A stretch of DNA of 41,981 nucleotides. It comes from Flavobacterium sp. A45 (lineage in GTDB: Bacteria > Bacteroidota > Bacteroidia > Flavobacteriales > Flavobacteriaceae). The notes beneath the pieces were generated by a model. That model did not search any database and was not told the origin of the DNA. It worked only from the letters and a program-made list of their open reading frames with translations. The DNA lies in the NCBI RefSeq assembly GCF_002001005.1, contig NZ_MUNX01000037.1, positions 1 to 41,981 on the forward strand, given 5' to 3'. Positions 11,501 through 20,747 of the stretch are shown piece after piece. A program made the translations under genes and the position numbers. Each line of letters starts with the position of its first letter. Within the stretch, counting starts at the first letter, position 1.

Positions 11501-11580
11501 TTTGGGTTATTCTTAATTTATAGTTTTAATTAATCGTTGTGCAATTTCGAAATTCTAAAATAAAATTGATGTTAAAATCA

Positions 11581-11618
11581 AAAAAAAATCCTGCTCACTT
11601 TAAAAGTTTACAGGATTT
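11581..11618 (-). terminator. Terminator-like hairpin downstream of the GH97 gene
   Basis: The 8-bp stem AAATCCTG (11586-11593) with CAGGATTT (11611-11618) has a 17-base loop with a minor inner stem. On the minus strand an uninterrupted T run follows (A run from 11581). It is about 250 bases beyond the GH97 stop and close to the M28 start, so it probably ends the PUL transcript. Confidence 0.65.
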
Positions 11619-11649
11619 AGTTTAATCAGCTTAATTCTCCAGACAACAA

Positions 11650-11840
11650 CATTTTACTAATTACATTGTTTAACATATAAGTCATATAAGTTTTTAATTT
11701 GAATAATATGTAGTAAAACCAATAGTTCATTTAAGCAAAGCCTTTATGCAAAAAATATTTTAAACTTATATTCCCTTTTAAACCACTAATTTGACAACTA
11801 ACTTTTAAAAAAACTTACATGACTTAAATGTTTAAAATTA
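11650..11840. repeat. Diverged intergenic repeat, copy A
   Basis: This non-coding stretch between the M28 and GH97 genes aligns over its whole length with 33729-33920 in the same orientation. Shared words include aatttgaataa, tagttcatt, gcaaagc, aatttg(a/g)caa(a)cta and acttaca. Neither copy has a long reading frame. It is probably an eroded interspersed Flavobacterium repeat. Together with the terminator it accounts for most of the gap 11501-11868. Confidence 0.6.
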
Positions 11841-11868
11841 AATACGGTTTATTTTCGAAGTTGACTTT

Positions 11869-13968
11869 TTATTTAATTGGCTCAAAACTTACAGCTGTTC
11901 CTCCACCAGGAGCCAAAACTAAATTTAATTTTGACTTACTAGTAACCTCAACTGTTCTTATTTTGTAGCCCATTGGGTTATTTTTCCAATCAGCATCTTT
12001 TGCATCTTCATAAATTATGGCTTTATACTTTTGGCCTTTGTTTAAAAAATCTAATGAAACTTCAGATTTTCTGGCATTTTCATCTGTGATTGCTCCCAAG
12101 AACCAAGTCTCTTTTCCTTTGGTTTTTCTGGCAATAGTCAAATAATCTCCAGGTTCTGCTTCAAGAATTTTCGTGTCATCCCAATCCAAAGCAACATCTT
12201 TGATAAATTGAAAGGCATCCATGCGTTTTTCATAGTTTTGAGGTAAATCGGCAGCCATTTGCAAAGGCGAATACATCGTTACATACAATGCGAGTTGTTT
12301 GGTCAATGTAGTATGAACTTGCTCCGTCTTGCTTTTATCATAATAGCTCATCTTGATTTCAAAAATACCCGGAGTATAATCCATTGCCCCACCTAGAAGT
12401 CTAGTAAACGGCAAAATGGTTTCATGGCTTGGTGGGTTTCCAACACTCCAACCATTGAATTCATTACCGCGAGCTGCTTCAGCTGCAATGTAGTTAGGGT
12501 AGGTACGACTGTAACCTGTAGGTCGAGACGATTCATGAGAATTAAGCATTATTTTATAATCGGCAGCGCGTCTAGCCACAAAGTTGAAATGATTCACCAT
12601 AGTTTGTCCGTCATGAAATTCACCACGAGGAATAATTTTACCCACATATCCTGTTTTTACTGCTGGATAATCGTATTTTTTCATCAAATCGAAAGCTCTA
12701 TCCAAATGACGCTCATAATTAGCAACCGATCCTGATGTTTCATGATGCATAATCATTTTGATGTTTTTTTCTTTGGCGTAAGCCGCAACTTCAGCCAAAT
12801 TGAAATCTGGGTAAGGAGTTGTGAAATCAAAGACTTCTTCTTTCCAATTACCGTTCCAATCTTCCCAACCTACATTCCAACCTTCTACTAATACACCATC
12901 AAATCCATTTTTGGCAGCAAAATCAATATATCTTTTGGTGTTTTCGGTGGTTGCACCGTGTTTGCCTGTAGGCGTTAAATTTTTGGTTAATTCATTTTGA
13001 GCAACTTGTGAACCTGCATAATCCCAAGTGGATACTCCAACGTGCATTTCCCACCAAATCCCAACATACTTCATTGGTTTTATATACGAAACATCATCTA
13101 GTTTACATGGCTCGTTTAAATTCAAAATCATTTGCGAACCCACAATATCACGAGCATCTTTGCTGATCATAATTGTTCTCCAAGGCGATACACAAGCCGC
13201 TTGCAAGTAGGCTTTATCACCAATTGCATTTGGCACCAATTGCGAAGTAAGTTTATAATTTGCAACATCAACATCCAAATGCATAATTGGGTAATTGATA
13301 ACAGCAGCTTCAAATATATTGACATACAAACCCGAAGGAGATTTCATCATCAAAGGTGCTTGAACCCTGCTCTTGCCAAGAGCTGTCGTCACCCCTATTC
13401 CATTATTTTTATCCAATTTAGTATTATCAATTTCAGAAAGTTTTGATTCATTATAAGGGTATTCATTAGTATCAAAATCACCTGGAATCCAAAAGGCTTT
13501 GTAATCTTCGGTTAAATTAAATTGAGAAACCTCATCAGAAATTATGAAATAATTTAGTTTCTCTTGTTTTGGAAATTCATATCTAAAAGCTACGCCTTCA
13601 TCATAAACCTTGAAAATGATATTCATTTTCACATTGGTTTCTTTTTGTACCAAAGAAACGGTAAGTTCATTATAATGATTTTGAATGGATGCTTTTTGTC
13701 CTAAAACCGGTTTCCAAGATTCATTGAAAGTTGTCTCTTTTGAAGACTGAATTTCAAAATTAGCATCAAGAGCCTGTTTTTCTTTGAGTTTTATTCCTAG
13801 ATTACTTTCCGCAATAACGGGTTTTCCGTTGTAATTTACAGTATAAGATGGCTGTCCATTATTTACTAACTTGAAATTGACTTCAATAGCTTTGGATGGC
13901 GATTTTACGCTTTGCGCATGAAGCGAATTCAAGGCAAAAACGAAGATAATTGAAAATAAATGTTTCAT
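11869..13968 (-). CDS. GH97 glycoside hydrolase, SusB-like alpha-glucosidase
   Basis: A 699-residue exported enzyme (signal MKHLFSIIFVFALNSLHA) with an N-terminal beta-sandwich, a (beta/alpha)8 barrel from about residue 300 and a C-terminal beta domain. By comparison with SusB, the calcium/catalytic glutamates of the inverting group are present: Glu410 in MHHETS, Glu479 in NSHESSRPTG and Glu503 in ARGNEF. The retaining-type nucleophile position carries glycine (KTGYVG, 439-443). An inverting alpha-glucosidase is therefore more likely than a retaining alpha-galactosidase. It is the last gene of the PUL and has its own upstream region with a dyad shared with the susC promoter. Confidence 0.93.
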   Translation of the reverse strand: MKHLFSIIFVFALNSLHAQSVKSPSKAIEVNFKLVNNGQPSYTVNYNGKPVIAESNLGIKLKEKQALDANFEIQSSKETTFNESWKPVLGQKASIQNHYNELTVSLVQKETNVKMNIIFKVYDEGVAFRYEFPKQEKLNYFIISDEVSQFNLTEDYKAFWIPGDFDTNEYPYNESKLSEIDNTKLDKNNGIGVTTALGKSRVQAPLMMKSPSGLYVNIFEAAVINYPIMHLDVDVANYKLTSQLVPNAIGDKAYLQAACVSPWRTIMISKDARDIVGSQMILNLNEPCKLDDVSYIKPMKYVGIWWEMHVGVSTWDYAGSQVAQNELTKNLTPTGKHGATTENTKRYIDFAAKNGFDGVLVEGWNVGWEDWNGNWKEEVFDFTTPYPDFNLAEVAAYAKEKNIKMIMHHETSGSVANYERHLDRAFDLMKKYDYPAVKTGYVGKIIPRGEFHDGQTMVNHFNFVARRAADYKIMLNSHESSRPTGYSRTYPNYIAAEAARGNEFNGWSVGNPPSHETILPFTRLLGGAMDYTPGIFEIKMSYYDKSKTEQVHTTLTKQLALYVTMYSPLQMAADLPQNYEKRMDAFQFIKDVALDWDDTKILEAEPGDYLTIARKTKGKETWFLGAITDENARKSEVSLDFLNKGQKYKAIIYEDAKDADWKNNPMGYKIRTVEVTSKSKLNLVLAPGGGTAVSFEPIK

Positions 13969-13993
13969 TTGGTTACTTATTGATTTCTTAAAT

Positions 13994-14051
13994 CAAAAAT
14001 AATTATTAATCTAATACCATTTTATTTTAAAACTACTACAACCTTGTAGTT
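13994..14051 (-). promoter_or_regulatory. Candidate GH97 promoter with PUL-type dyad
   Basis: On the minus strand TATTTTTG (13994-14001) fits the -7 consensus TAnnTTTG, but no TTG stands at the -33 position. The inverted repeat ACTACAA-ACC-TTGTAGT (14035-14051) is centred about 45 bases upstream of the -7 box, a usual place for an activator. A similar dyad stands upstream of susC. Confidence 0.5.
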
Positions 14052-14111
14052 ATAATAAGTCCTCCTATTGCTAAGAATTAACTTGATAAATACTATTAGC
14101 ACTATTATTAT

Positions 14112-16043
14112 CTATTTAAATTTAGCAGTATTCATTCTTGGCCCAATTCCATTTTCATTAAACGCTTCAATAGCGAAGTAATATTCTGTTCCTTTGTCCA
14201 GTCCTCTAAAATCATACAAACTGCCTTCGTAAACCATTATACTGTTGTATAATTTATCAGGTGCAATTCCGTAGTAAATAGTATAGCCTATGGCGTCTGG
14301 CTGTACCTTCCAAGTAATCATAGCATTACGAGAATCAGCAGAATTTCTATCTACTTTAAAACCTGCAACCTTTTTAGGTTTGTCTGACAATCCATTTCCG
14401 AAAACACGAAAATCTGAAACGGCAAATAATCCTGATGCATTGTGAATATTCACCATTTTTATATAACGTGCTTCAATTGAATTTGTTAATTCTAAATAAT
14501 CATGAGGTGCATCTTTGTCACTTTTGGATTTATCAACGACCAAAGTCCAATTTTGATTGTCATCAGACATAAATATTTGGTACTGATAATAAATATCCAT
14601 TGCCTTGTTGTACTGTGTAGCTTTATGATCGGCATAATTAATCTGTAAAGCGTTAATTCTCATTTTTCTACCCAAATCAATTTGCAACCATTCGCCTGGC
14701 TTGTCCGTTTTGGCAGACCAATAGGATTGAATATCTTCATCTGTCAAATTCTGGGCATTGTAACATATTTTTTCAAATACTTTTTTCCCGCCTGTGTCTA
14801 CTCTGTGGGTTTGTACATCCATGCATTCTTCGGATGAAGAAACTGTTGCATTTTTTTTGTACGAAAGTAACATCCATCCTGTAAATGCTCCATTGGTTTG
14901 ATCCCTTTTACTATTTGGCAGCAAAGTTGGATAATCTCCATAAGTAGTAATCGAATACATGACATCATCTTTGTCAAATCCAGAAGGAAACATATCGATA
15001 CGACGTTCAAAGCGATCCTTAACCGAAATTTTACAGGTTCCCGTATTCCAATAATTGCCATAATTATCGGCAAAAGTGTTACCATGTCCGGCCCCTATCA
15101 CAAATCCTCCCGGTTTGTACGACATTGGATTGTGCTTTTGGTATGTAAACGGCCCCAAAGGACTATTTCCTACATGAACACCATTGGCGTAGCCCTTAAA
15201 TTCGGTGGCAGGAGCCCCATATTGCATATAATATTTACCATTGTGCTTGGTCATCCATGCTCCTTCAATAAAATTGCCCCAAGGAGCCGGTTCCATGTCG
15301 TTATTAGGCCCAAAGCGTTCCCAACCATGTTCAGCGGGATCCAAACCTACAACTGCTTTTATTTCGCCATAAGGACGCTGAATATCCTCCACTTCAGTTG
15401 CTGAATATAGCTTTTCGTAATCGGCCTGATTCCCTTTTGGAAGCCATGTTTTATAATCAACTTCTACTCCACAAAGCGGTAATTTCCCACTTGAACCATA
15501 GTACATATACACTTTTTTGTCATCATCCTGAAAAATAGCAGGATCCCAAGTGGGCAACATCGCAGTATTGACATGACGAACCCAGCGACCCGATTTTGGA
15601 TCGGCAGTTTTCCAAATTGGGTGGTCTTTTTTCCATGTTGAACCTACATAAAACAAAGTATCATTTACAACCCAAGCAGCTGGCGCACATTGATCGTCAT
15701 CACCAGGATTACGTTGAAAACTTCCGTAAACAAATTTCCAGTCCGCCATATCACTACTCCAAAAGAAACCGGCTTGGTTGGTTGCAAAAAGATAATAATC
15801 ACCTTTGTAGGGAATGATTACAGGATCGGCACTTGAGCGTCGGGAATCCGGAATTCTATTATGATTTTCTGTAGTATAATTGTAACCAATATTGATGGGA
15901 TTACAATAGGTCGATGCTGGTTTATTGGGATCAAACCATTTCGTTTTTCCGGGAATATTTGAGCTCTGGGCGCTACTATTAGTGCTACTGATTATTAAAA
16001 GCAACAAGAATGCTCTTGAAAGCACTTTATCTATTTTTTTCAT
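14112..16043 (-). CDS. GH43-family glycosidase with discoidin (F5/8) and FN3 modules
   Basis: A 643-residue exported enzyme (signal MKKIDKVLSRAFLLLLIISSTNSSAQ). Residues about 45-400 form a five-bladed GH43-type propeller with the expected catalytic acids: Asp73 in SADPVI (base), Asp167 in TWDPAIF (pKa modulator) and Glu260 in FIEGAW (acid). A discoidin/CBM32-like domain follows (about 405-545, EWLQIDLGRKMRINALQINYAD ... ARYIKMVNIHN) and then an FN3 domain (about 553-643). GH43 enzymes usually act on arabinose, xylose or galactose residues; the subfamily and substrate here cannot be read. It follows the GDPD gene by 63 bp within the PUL. Confidence 0.88.
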   Translation of the reverse strand: MKKIDKVLSRAFLLLLIISSTNSSAQSSNIPGKTKWFDPNKPASTYCNPINIGYNYTTENHNRIPDSRRSSADPVIIPYKGDYYLFATNQAGFFWSSDMADWKFVYGSFQRNPGDDDQCAPAAWVVNDTLFYVGSTWKKDHPIWKTADPKSGRWVRHVNTAMLPTWDPAIFQDDDKKVYMYYGSSGKLPLCGVEVDYKTWLPKGNQADYEKLYSATEVEDIQRPYGEIKAVVGLDPAEHGWERFGPNNDMEPAPWGNFIEGAWMTKHNGKYYMQYGAPATEFKGYANGVHVGNSPLGPFTYQKHNPMSYKPGGFVIGAGHGNTFADNYGNYWNTGTCKISVKDRFERRIDMFPSGFDKDDVMYSITTYGDYPTLLPNSKRDQTNGAFTGWMLLSYKKNATVSSSEECMDVQTHRVDTGGKKVFEKICYNAQNLTDEDIQSYWSAKTDKPGEWLQIDLGRKMRINALQINYADHKATQYNKAMDIYYQYQIFMSDDNQNWTLVVDKSKSDKDAPHDYLELTNSIEARYIKMVNIHNASGLFAVSDFRVFGNGLSDKPKKVAGFKVDRNSADSRNAMITWKVQPDAIGYTIYYGIAPDKLYNSIMVYEGSLYDFRGLDKGTEYYFAIEAFNENGIGPRMNTAKFK

Positions 16044-16081
16044 TGGTACAGTTTTAAGGTTTTAAAAAGAAATTGTTTGCC

Positions 16082-16106
16082 TTTTCAATTAGAACTTAAT
16101 TGAAAA
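16082..16106. repeat. A+T inverted repeat at the GDPD stop codon
   Basis: A perfect 10-bp dyad, TTTTCAATTA (16082-16091) with TAATTGAAAA (16097-16106), has a five-base loop. It touches the stop codon of the upstream gene. No T run follows on the minus strand, so a stabilising or processing hairpin is likelier than a terminator. Confidence 0.45.
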
Positions 16107-16892
16107 CTATTTTTTATCCTTTATTCTTTGATTTAATAATTCAGGTTCATTGGTCGTGATATAATTAAAATTATTTTCAATGATCCAATCCATATCCTCA
16201 ACATCATTAACAGTCCAGGCGTTTAGCGTAACATTATTCTCTTTTGCTTCTTTAATCCATTCAGGATGTTTTTTAAAAACAGAATAATGGTAATCAATAC
16301 CAGATATTTGATCCAGTTTTACTTCCTTTGGAGATTTATTTCCCTCAAGATATTGTAAAGAAGTTTTATTGTCTACTAGCCTGATTTGTTTTAAAATTTC
16401 GTAATCAAAACTAATGTAGGAGGTTATTTTTTCAGCTTTAAGTTTCTTAACGTTCTCAACAGTTTTTAAGGCTGTCTTTTTTCCTCTTTCTTTACTAATT
16501 TCCGAAGGTTTTATTTCGCAAACCAAAAGAGTATGCTTGTTGTTTTTTTTGCCTTCTATAATATACTCACTCAAAGTTGGCAGCTTCTCTCCATTAGAAA
16601 GCTTAAACTTTATTAAGTCCGCATAATTTGTTTCTTCGATAAGCAATTTATTATAATGTGCATCATGATTGATCACAAGAGAATCATCAGCAGTTCTCCA
16701 AACGTCAAATTCAGATCCAGGCAGTTTTAGATCGATCGCGTGCCTTAACGCTGCAATAGAATTTTCAGGAAAATTATTTTCTTTCCAAGCTCCCCGATGT
16801 GCTACAACAGCGTTTTTCTTCGCATTACAAGAAGAAAAAACAACTATTATCAGCATAAAAAGGAATACTCCAAATATCTTAATAGCATTCAT
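16107..16892 (-). CDS. Lipoprotein glycerophosphodiester phosphodiesterase (GDPD)
   Basis: A 261-residue lipoprotein: the hydrophobic signal ends in the lipobox FSSC, with Cys22. The GDPD catalytic set is complete: His32-Arg33 (AHRG), Glu43-Asn44 (PENS), Glu61 and Asp63 (EFDVW), and His76-Asp77 (NHDAHY). The C-terminus has the usual NAWTVND and TTNEPE. Family members split glycerophosphodiesters into glycerol-3-phosphate and an alcohol with a divalent metal. The gene stands inside a PUL, between bglX and GH43. The inference is that it removes phosphoglycerol groups from a glycan such as an osmoregulated periplasmic glucan. Scavenging of phospholipid head groups is the alternative. A terminator separates it from bglX. 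Confidence 0.92.
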   Translation of the reverse strand: MNAIKIFGVFLFMLIIVVFSSCNAKKNAVVAHRGAWKENNFPENSIAALRHAIDLKLPGSEFDVWRTADDSLVINHDAHYNKLLIEETNYADLIKFKLSNGEKLPTLSEYIIEGKKNNKHTLLVCEIKPSEISKERGKKTALKTVENVKKLKAEKITSYISFDYEILKQIRLVDNKTSLQYLEGNKSPKEVKLDQISGIDYHYSVFKKHPEWIKEAKENNVTLNAWTVNDVEDMDWIIENNFNYITTNEPELLNQRIKDKK

Positions 16893-16917
16893 ACTTTATA
16901 AATTTAAGATTGTTTAT

Positions 16918-16951
16918 AAAAAAAGCCCTCCGTCTAACCAAAACGGAGGGC
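16918..16951 (-). terminator. Intrinsic terminator after the GH3 gene
   Basis: A perfect 9-bp G+C-rich stem, GCCCTCCGT (16925-16933) with ACGGAGGGC (16943-16951), has a nine-base loop. On the minus strand it is followed by seven T residues. It lies 21 bases behind the bglX stop and divides the PUL into a susC-bglX unit and a GDPD-GH43 part. Confidence 0.9.
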
Positions 16952-16972
16952 AACCAAATAAACTAACCAAGC

Positions 16973-19273
16973 TTAATTAACCAAATTAAAACTTACCTTA
17001 TTGTCTGCGTTTGAATTTCCACCTACGAAAACTTCAAACTGTCCAGGCTCAGCAACAAACTGCAAATCAGTATTGTAAAATTTCAAATCATCTTCTCTAA
17101 TTTCGAAAGTCACTGTTTGTCTTTCTCCTTTTTTAAGGGTTATTTTTTGAAAGCCTTTTAGTTCCCTAACCGGTCTGGTTACTGAACCTATTACATCTTT
17201 TATATACAATTGCACTACTTCTTTTCCGTCAAAATTTCCAGTATTTGCAACCTCAACACTTACAGTTATTTTACCATTGGAATTCATCTTATCCGCTGAA
17301 ATTTTGAGGTTTGAATACTCAAATTTGGTATAACTCAACCCATAACCAAAAGGAAATAATGGTTCGTTTCTTTCATCTATATAATTGGATCTGAATTTCT
17401 CGAATTTCCCTTCAGTGTTAACAAGAGGTCTTCCAGTATTTTTATGAGCATAATAAATTGGGATTTGACCTACGCTTCTTGGAAATGTAGAAGTCAATTT
17501 TCCTGATGGATTTACATCTCCAAACAAGACATCGGCAATAGCATAACCCGCTTCACTACCGGCAAACCAAACATTCAAAATGGCTGGTACTGTAGCATTC
17601 TCGTCATTTATTACCAATGGACGGCCATCAAATAGAACTAATACTACGGGTTTTCCAGTTTTTAATAAAGCATTCAATAAATCTTTTTGAGCTTGAGGGA
17701 TTTCCAAATTTGTACGGCTGCTGCTCTCTCCACTCATTTCGGCAGATTCTCCCAGTGCTGCCACAATAACATCGGATTGATTGGCAACTTTTACAGCCTC
17801 TGCTATCATTTCTTCTTTTGAACGACTGTCTCTGTTTAAGGTTTTACCAAACATAGTAGCATTGGTTTCGAAAGTTTCATCGTAGTCTAAATTACTACCT
17901 TTGGCGTAAAGCACTTTAGTAGATTTTCCAGCTACTTCCTGAATTCCTGCCAATAATGAAATACAATTTTCTCCTTTGGTAGCCACGCTCCAAGTTCCTG
18001 ACATATTGTTTTTGGCATCTGCCAATGGTCCGATAAGCGCAATTGTTCCTGATTTTTTCAAAGGCAACAACTGATTATTATTTTTTAACAAAACCAAAGA
18101 TTGAGCCGAAATTTTTCGACATTCCTCTCTGCTGGCAGCAGTAAATATTTCGGTTTTGGCTCTATTCTCGTCACAATATTTATAAGGGTCTGCAAATAAT
18201 CCTAAATCGTATTTGGCATTCAGAATAAGTGTTACCGCATTGTTGATTTGTTCAATAGTAACTTTCTTTTCTTCCAATGATTTTTTCAAAGTGTTCAAAA
18301 ATCCTTCACCAACCATATCCATTTCAACTCCTGCATTTAAAGCCAAAGCAGATACTGCTTGCAAATCGCCCATTCCGTGCGCAATCATTTCTGGAATTCC
18401 TGTAAAATCGGTAACTACAAAACCTTTAAAGCCCCACTGTTTTCTCAAAACTTCAGTCATCAACCATTTACTTCCAGTAGCAGGAATTCCATCTACTTCA
18501 TTGAAAGAAGCCATAACCGATCCTGCTCCTGCATCAACAGCGGCTTTGTAAGGTGGGAAATAGTCATTATACATTCTGATGTGGCTCATATCAACCGTAT
18601 TGTAATCACGCCCTCCTTCTGGTGCACCATACAAAGCGAAATGCTTGACACATGCCAAAATGCTGTTGTTTTTGGAAAGATCGTTTTGTTGGTAACCGTT
18701 TACCATTGCTTTGGCTATTTGGCTTCCCAAAAATGGATCTTCACCAGAACCTTCTGAAACTCTTCCCCAACGTGGGTCACGAGAAATATCGACCATAGGC
18801 GAAAATGTCCAATTGATTCCATCGGCACTTGCCTCTTGAGCAGCAATTTGAGCACTTCTTTCGATCAATTTCATATCCCATGTACATGACAGTCCAAGCG
18901 GGATAGGAAAGGTCGTCTCGTACCCATGAATCACGTCCATTCCAAAAATCAAAGGGATTTTCAAACGGCTTTTTTCGACTGCAATTCGCTGAACTTCTTT
19001 TATTTTTTGAACTGATTTTATATTAAATAATCCACCGACCTTGCCTTCTTCGATTTTCTTTGCAACATCAGAGGTTTTGGCTTGACCGGTGGTTATATCT
19101 CCCGATGTTGGTAAATTCAACTGCCCCAATTTCTCGTCCAAAGTCATTTTTGATAACAACTCAGCTACGAATTCAGCTTTAGGTTTAATTGCAACGGTTT
19201 TTTTATTTTCTTTCTTTTGGCTATAGCCCAAAAAAGCGAAGCTTAAGAATAGAATGATTAATGTCTTTTTCAT
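16973..19273 (-). CDS. bglX: GH3 beta-glucosidase (BglX type)
   Basis: A 766-residue exported enzyme (MKKTLIILFLSFAFLGYSQ signal) with the GH3 N-terminal barrel, the C-terminal alpha/beta sandwich and a fibronectin-type FnIII-like domain at the end. The opening ELLSKMTLDEKLGQLNLPT and the substrate loops KHFALYGAPEGGRDYN and MASFNEVDGIPATGS are standard. The nucleophile aspartate is in GFKGFVVTDFTGIPEM. The acid/base Glu is probably in ALGESAEMSGESSSR. It should release glucose from the non-reducing ends of beta-gluco-oligosaccharides. Next to GH144 its likely substrates are sophoro-oligosaccharides in the periplasm. It follows GH144 by 47 bp and ends at a strong terminator. Confidence 0.96.
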   Translation of the reverse strand: MKKTLIILFLSFAFLGYSQKKENKKTVAIKPKAEFVAELLSKMTLDEKLGQLNLPTSGDITTGQAKTSDVAKKIEEGKVGGLFNIKSVQKIKEVQRIAVEKSRLKIPLIFGMDVIHGYETTFPIPLGLSCTWDMKLIERSAQIAAQEASADGINWTFSPMVDISRDPRWGRVSEGSGEDPFLGSQIAKAMVNGYQQNDLSKNNSILACVKHFALYGAPEGGRDYNTVDMSHIRMYNDYFPPYKAAVDAGAGSVMASFNEVDGIPATGSKWLMTEVLRKQWGFKGFVVTDFTGIPEMIAHGMGDLQAVSALALNAGVEMDMVGEGFLNTLKKSLEEKKVTIEQINNAVTLILNAKYDLGLFADPYKYCDENRAKTEIFTAASREECRKISAQSLVLLKNNNQLLPLKKSGTIALIGPLADAKNNMSGTWSVATKGENCISLLAGIQEVAGKSTKVLYAKGSNLDYDETFETNATMFGKTLNRDSRSKEEMIAEAVKVANQSDVIVAALGESAEMSGESSSRTNLEIPQAQKDLLNALLKTGKPVVLVLFDGRPLVINDENATVPAILNVWFAGSEAGYAIADVLFGDVNPSGKLTSTFPRSVGQIPIYYAHKNTGRPLVNTEGKFEKFRSNYIDERNEPLFPFGYGLSYTKFEYSNLKISADKMNSNGKITVSVEVANTGNFDGKEVVQLYIKDVIGSVTRPVRELKGFQKITLKKGERQTVTFEIREDDLKFYNTDLQFVAEPGQFEVFVGGNSNADNKVSFNLVN

Positions 19274-19320
19274 TTTTTATCTGTTTATTTTATTTACTTC
19301 AACTAAGCCTACAGCCTTAT

Positions 19321-20682
19321 TTAAAAACCATATTTTCCAGAATGAAAACCAAGATTCAGTAAACCTTGTTTTACCTCTGGCGCATTCATAAACAATTTCC
19401 AAATTAAACCAGTTCGATAGTTTTCAATCATTGGTGCAATTGTTCCTTGATCAATTGCCAAATATCGGGGAGTAATCCAATTATAATGCGGTGAAAAAGC
19501 ATCATAAGGTCCTGCAATTCCTATGTGAGTACTTTTCTTTTCATCATACAAATAATGCAAAAACTTCATGCTTTCTTTTGGAGTGTAAGGAAAAGAAGAT
19601 AATGCGGCAGTTGGAGTGATAACCCCTAAATCATTGTCGGTATCATGAGCAGAATACCCTGTTGATCCATCTTTGTTTCGAGTGTAACTAGCCGTAAGAC
19701 CCCAACATTTTTCAGAATAGCCTTTCCATTTTTTTGGATTATCAACACAATAGCTGTATATGATTTTAGCCTGATTTTGGGTTAATTCCCAGTAGTTTGC
19801 ATACTTGTCGGTAAGTTTGGTTGGATCCAATCCTAAGTAAGAATATTGAGCCCAGAATAAAGGTCCAGCATTTCCGCTAACGGTATTGTACTTGAATACT
19901 AATGGAATTCCGTATTGTTTTTTATCAGTGCCAATCATTCCGTTTCGTGTCCATGCTTCGTGATAAGCAGCTGAGGGAATTGGATGAGTTGTGGAAGCAG
20001 CTCCCAAAATATAGGCAATCAAACACTCGTTGTATCCTTCCAATTTGAATTTCATCTCCCATTGATAGGTAGGAGACCAATGCCAATACATGGCGTTTTC
20101 ACCATTGGTGTACCAACTCCATTCGACTCCTTTCCATAGATTATCTGCTTTCGCAGACAATGCTTTTTCTTGGTCATTACCGTTTTTGAAATATTCTCTC
20201 ACGGCAATCAATCCTTGGCACAAGAAAGCAGTCTCTACTATATCACCTCCGTCATCCTTATTGCCAAATGAAATAGCCTTTCCTGTAGTTCCATCCATCC
20301 AGTGTGACCAAGCTCCGTGAAAACGATCTGCTTTTCCCAGAAAATCCATTGCAGTGGTCATTCGGGTAACGGCTTCGGCTCTTGGAATAAAACCTCTTTC
20401 TACTCCAACAATCAAAGACATTAGCCCAAAACCAGAACCTCCCGTGGTTACTTTGTTAGCTTCGAAACTAGGATCATCTGTGTGATACCTTTCTCTTCCC
20501 AATTTTGAATTAGGTTCGGCGTAATCCCAAAAATATTTTATGGCATCTTTTTGAACTTGATCCATAGCTTGCTCATCAGTCAATTGAACCGATTCTTCTA
20601 TAGTTTTATCAACTTTTGTACTGTTACTACAACATAAAAGAAATACAAAAGTAGGGACTATCAAAAGTTTAATTTTCTTCAT
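19321..20682 (-). CDS. GH144-like endo-beta-1,2-glucanase lipoprotein
   Basis: A 453-residue lipoprotein (lipobox around FLLCCSNS) of the glycoamylase fold, an (alpha/alpha)6 barrel. Family features are KDAIKYFWDYAEPNSKLGRER, GGSGFGLMSLIVGVERGFI, the acidic cluster DDGGDIVE at 143-150, KLEGYNE at 213-219, and THIGIAGPYDAFSPH. GH144 enzymes (Chitinophaga CpSGL type) split beta-1,2-glucan into short oligosaccharides. The aspartates at 143-147 and a Glu near 215-219 are the likely catalytic region by comparison. It stands between the binding lipoprotein and GH3, the order expected of a beta-1,2-glucan PUL. A hairpin with a T run precedes it. The specificity is inferred from family and context. 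Confidence 0.85.
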   Translation of the reverse strand: MKKIKLLIVPTFVFLLCCSNSTKVDKTIEESVQLTDEQAMDQVQKDAIKYFWDYAEPNSKLGRERYHTDDPSFEANKVTTGGSGFGLMSLIVGVERGFIPRAEAVTRMTTAMDFLGKADRFHGAWSHWMDGTTGKAISFGNKDDGGDIVETAFLCQGLIAVREYFKNGNDQEKALSAKADNLWKGVEWSWYTNGENAMYWHWSPTYQWEMKFKLEGYNECLIAYILGAASTTHPIPSAAYHEAWTRNGMIGTDKKQYGIPLVFKYNTVSGNAGPLFWAQYSYLGLDPTKLTDKYANYWELTQNQAKIIYSYCVDNPKKWKGYSEKCWGLTASYTRNKDGSTGYSAHDTDNDLGVITPTAALSSFPYTPKESMKFLHYLYDEKKSTHIGIAGPYDAFSPHYNWITPRYLAIDQGTIAPMIENYRTGLIWKLFMNAPEVKQGLLNLGFHSGKYGF

Positions 20683-20694
20683 ACTTTACGCTAT

Positions 20695-20728
20695 AAAAAA
20701 CTTGCCAAAATAAAATTTACTTTGGCAA
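20695..20728 (-). terminator. Intra-operon terminator/attenuator before GH144
   Basis: The stem TTGCCAAA (20702-20709) with TTTGGCAA (20721-20728) is perfect over 8 bp, with a partly paired interior. On the minus strand it is followed by GTTTTTT (A run 20695-20700). It lies between the LamG lipoprotein gene and GH144, where partial termination would favour expression of the binding proteins over the enzymes. Confidence 0.65.
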
Positions 20729-20747
20729 ATCCCTATTCAACTTCAAT

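Noticed and set aside
12424..15404. Plus-strand frames of 100-168 codons within the GH97 and GH43 genes
   Set aside because: Antisense shadows of conserved enzymes; no initiation signals or recognisable domains.
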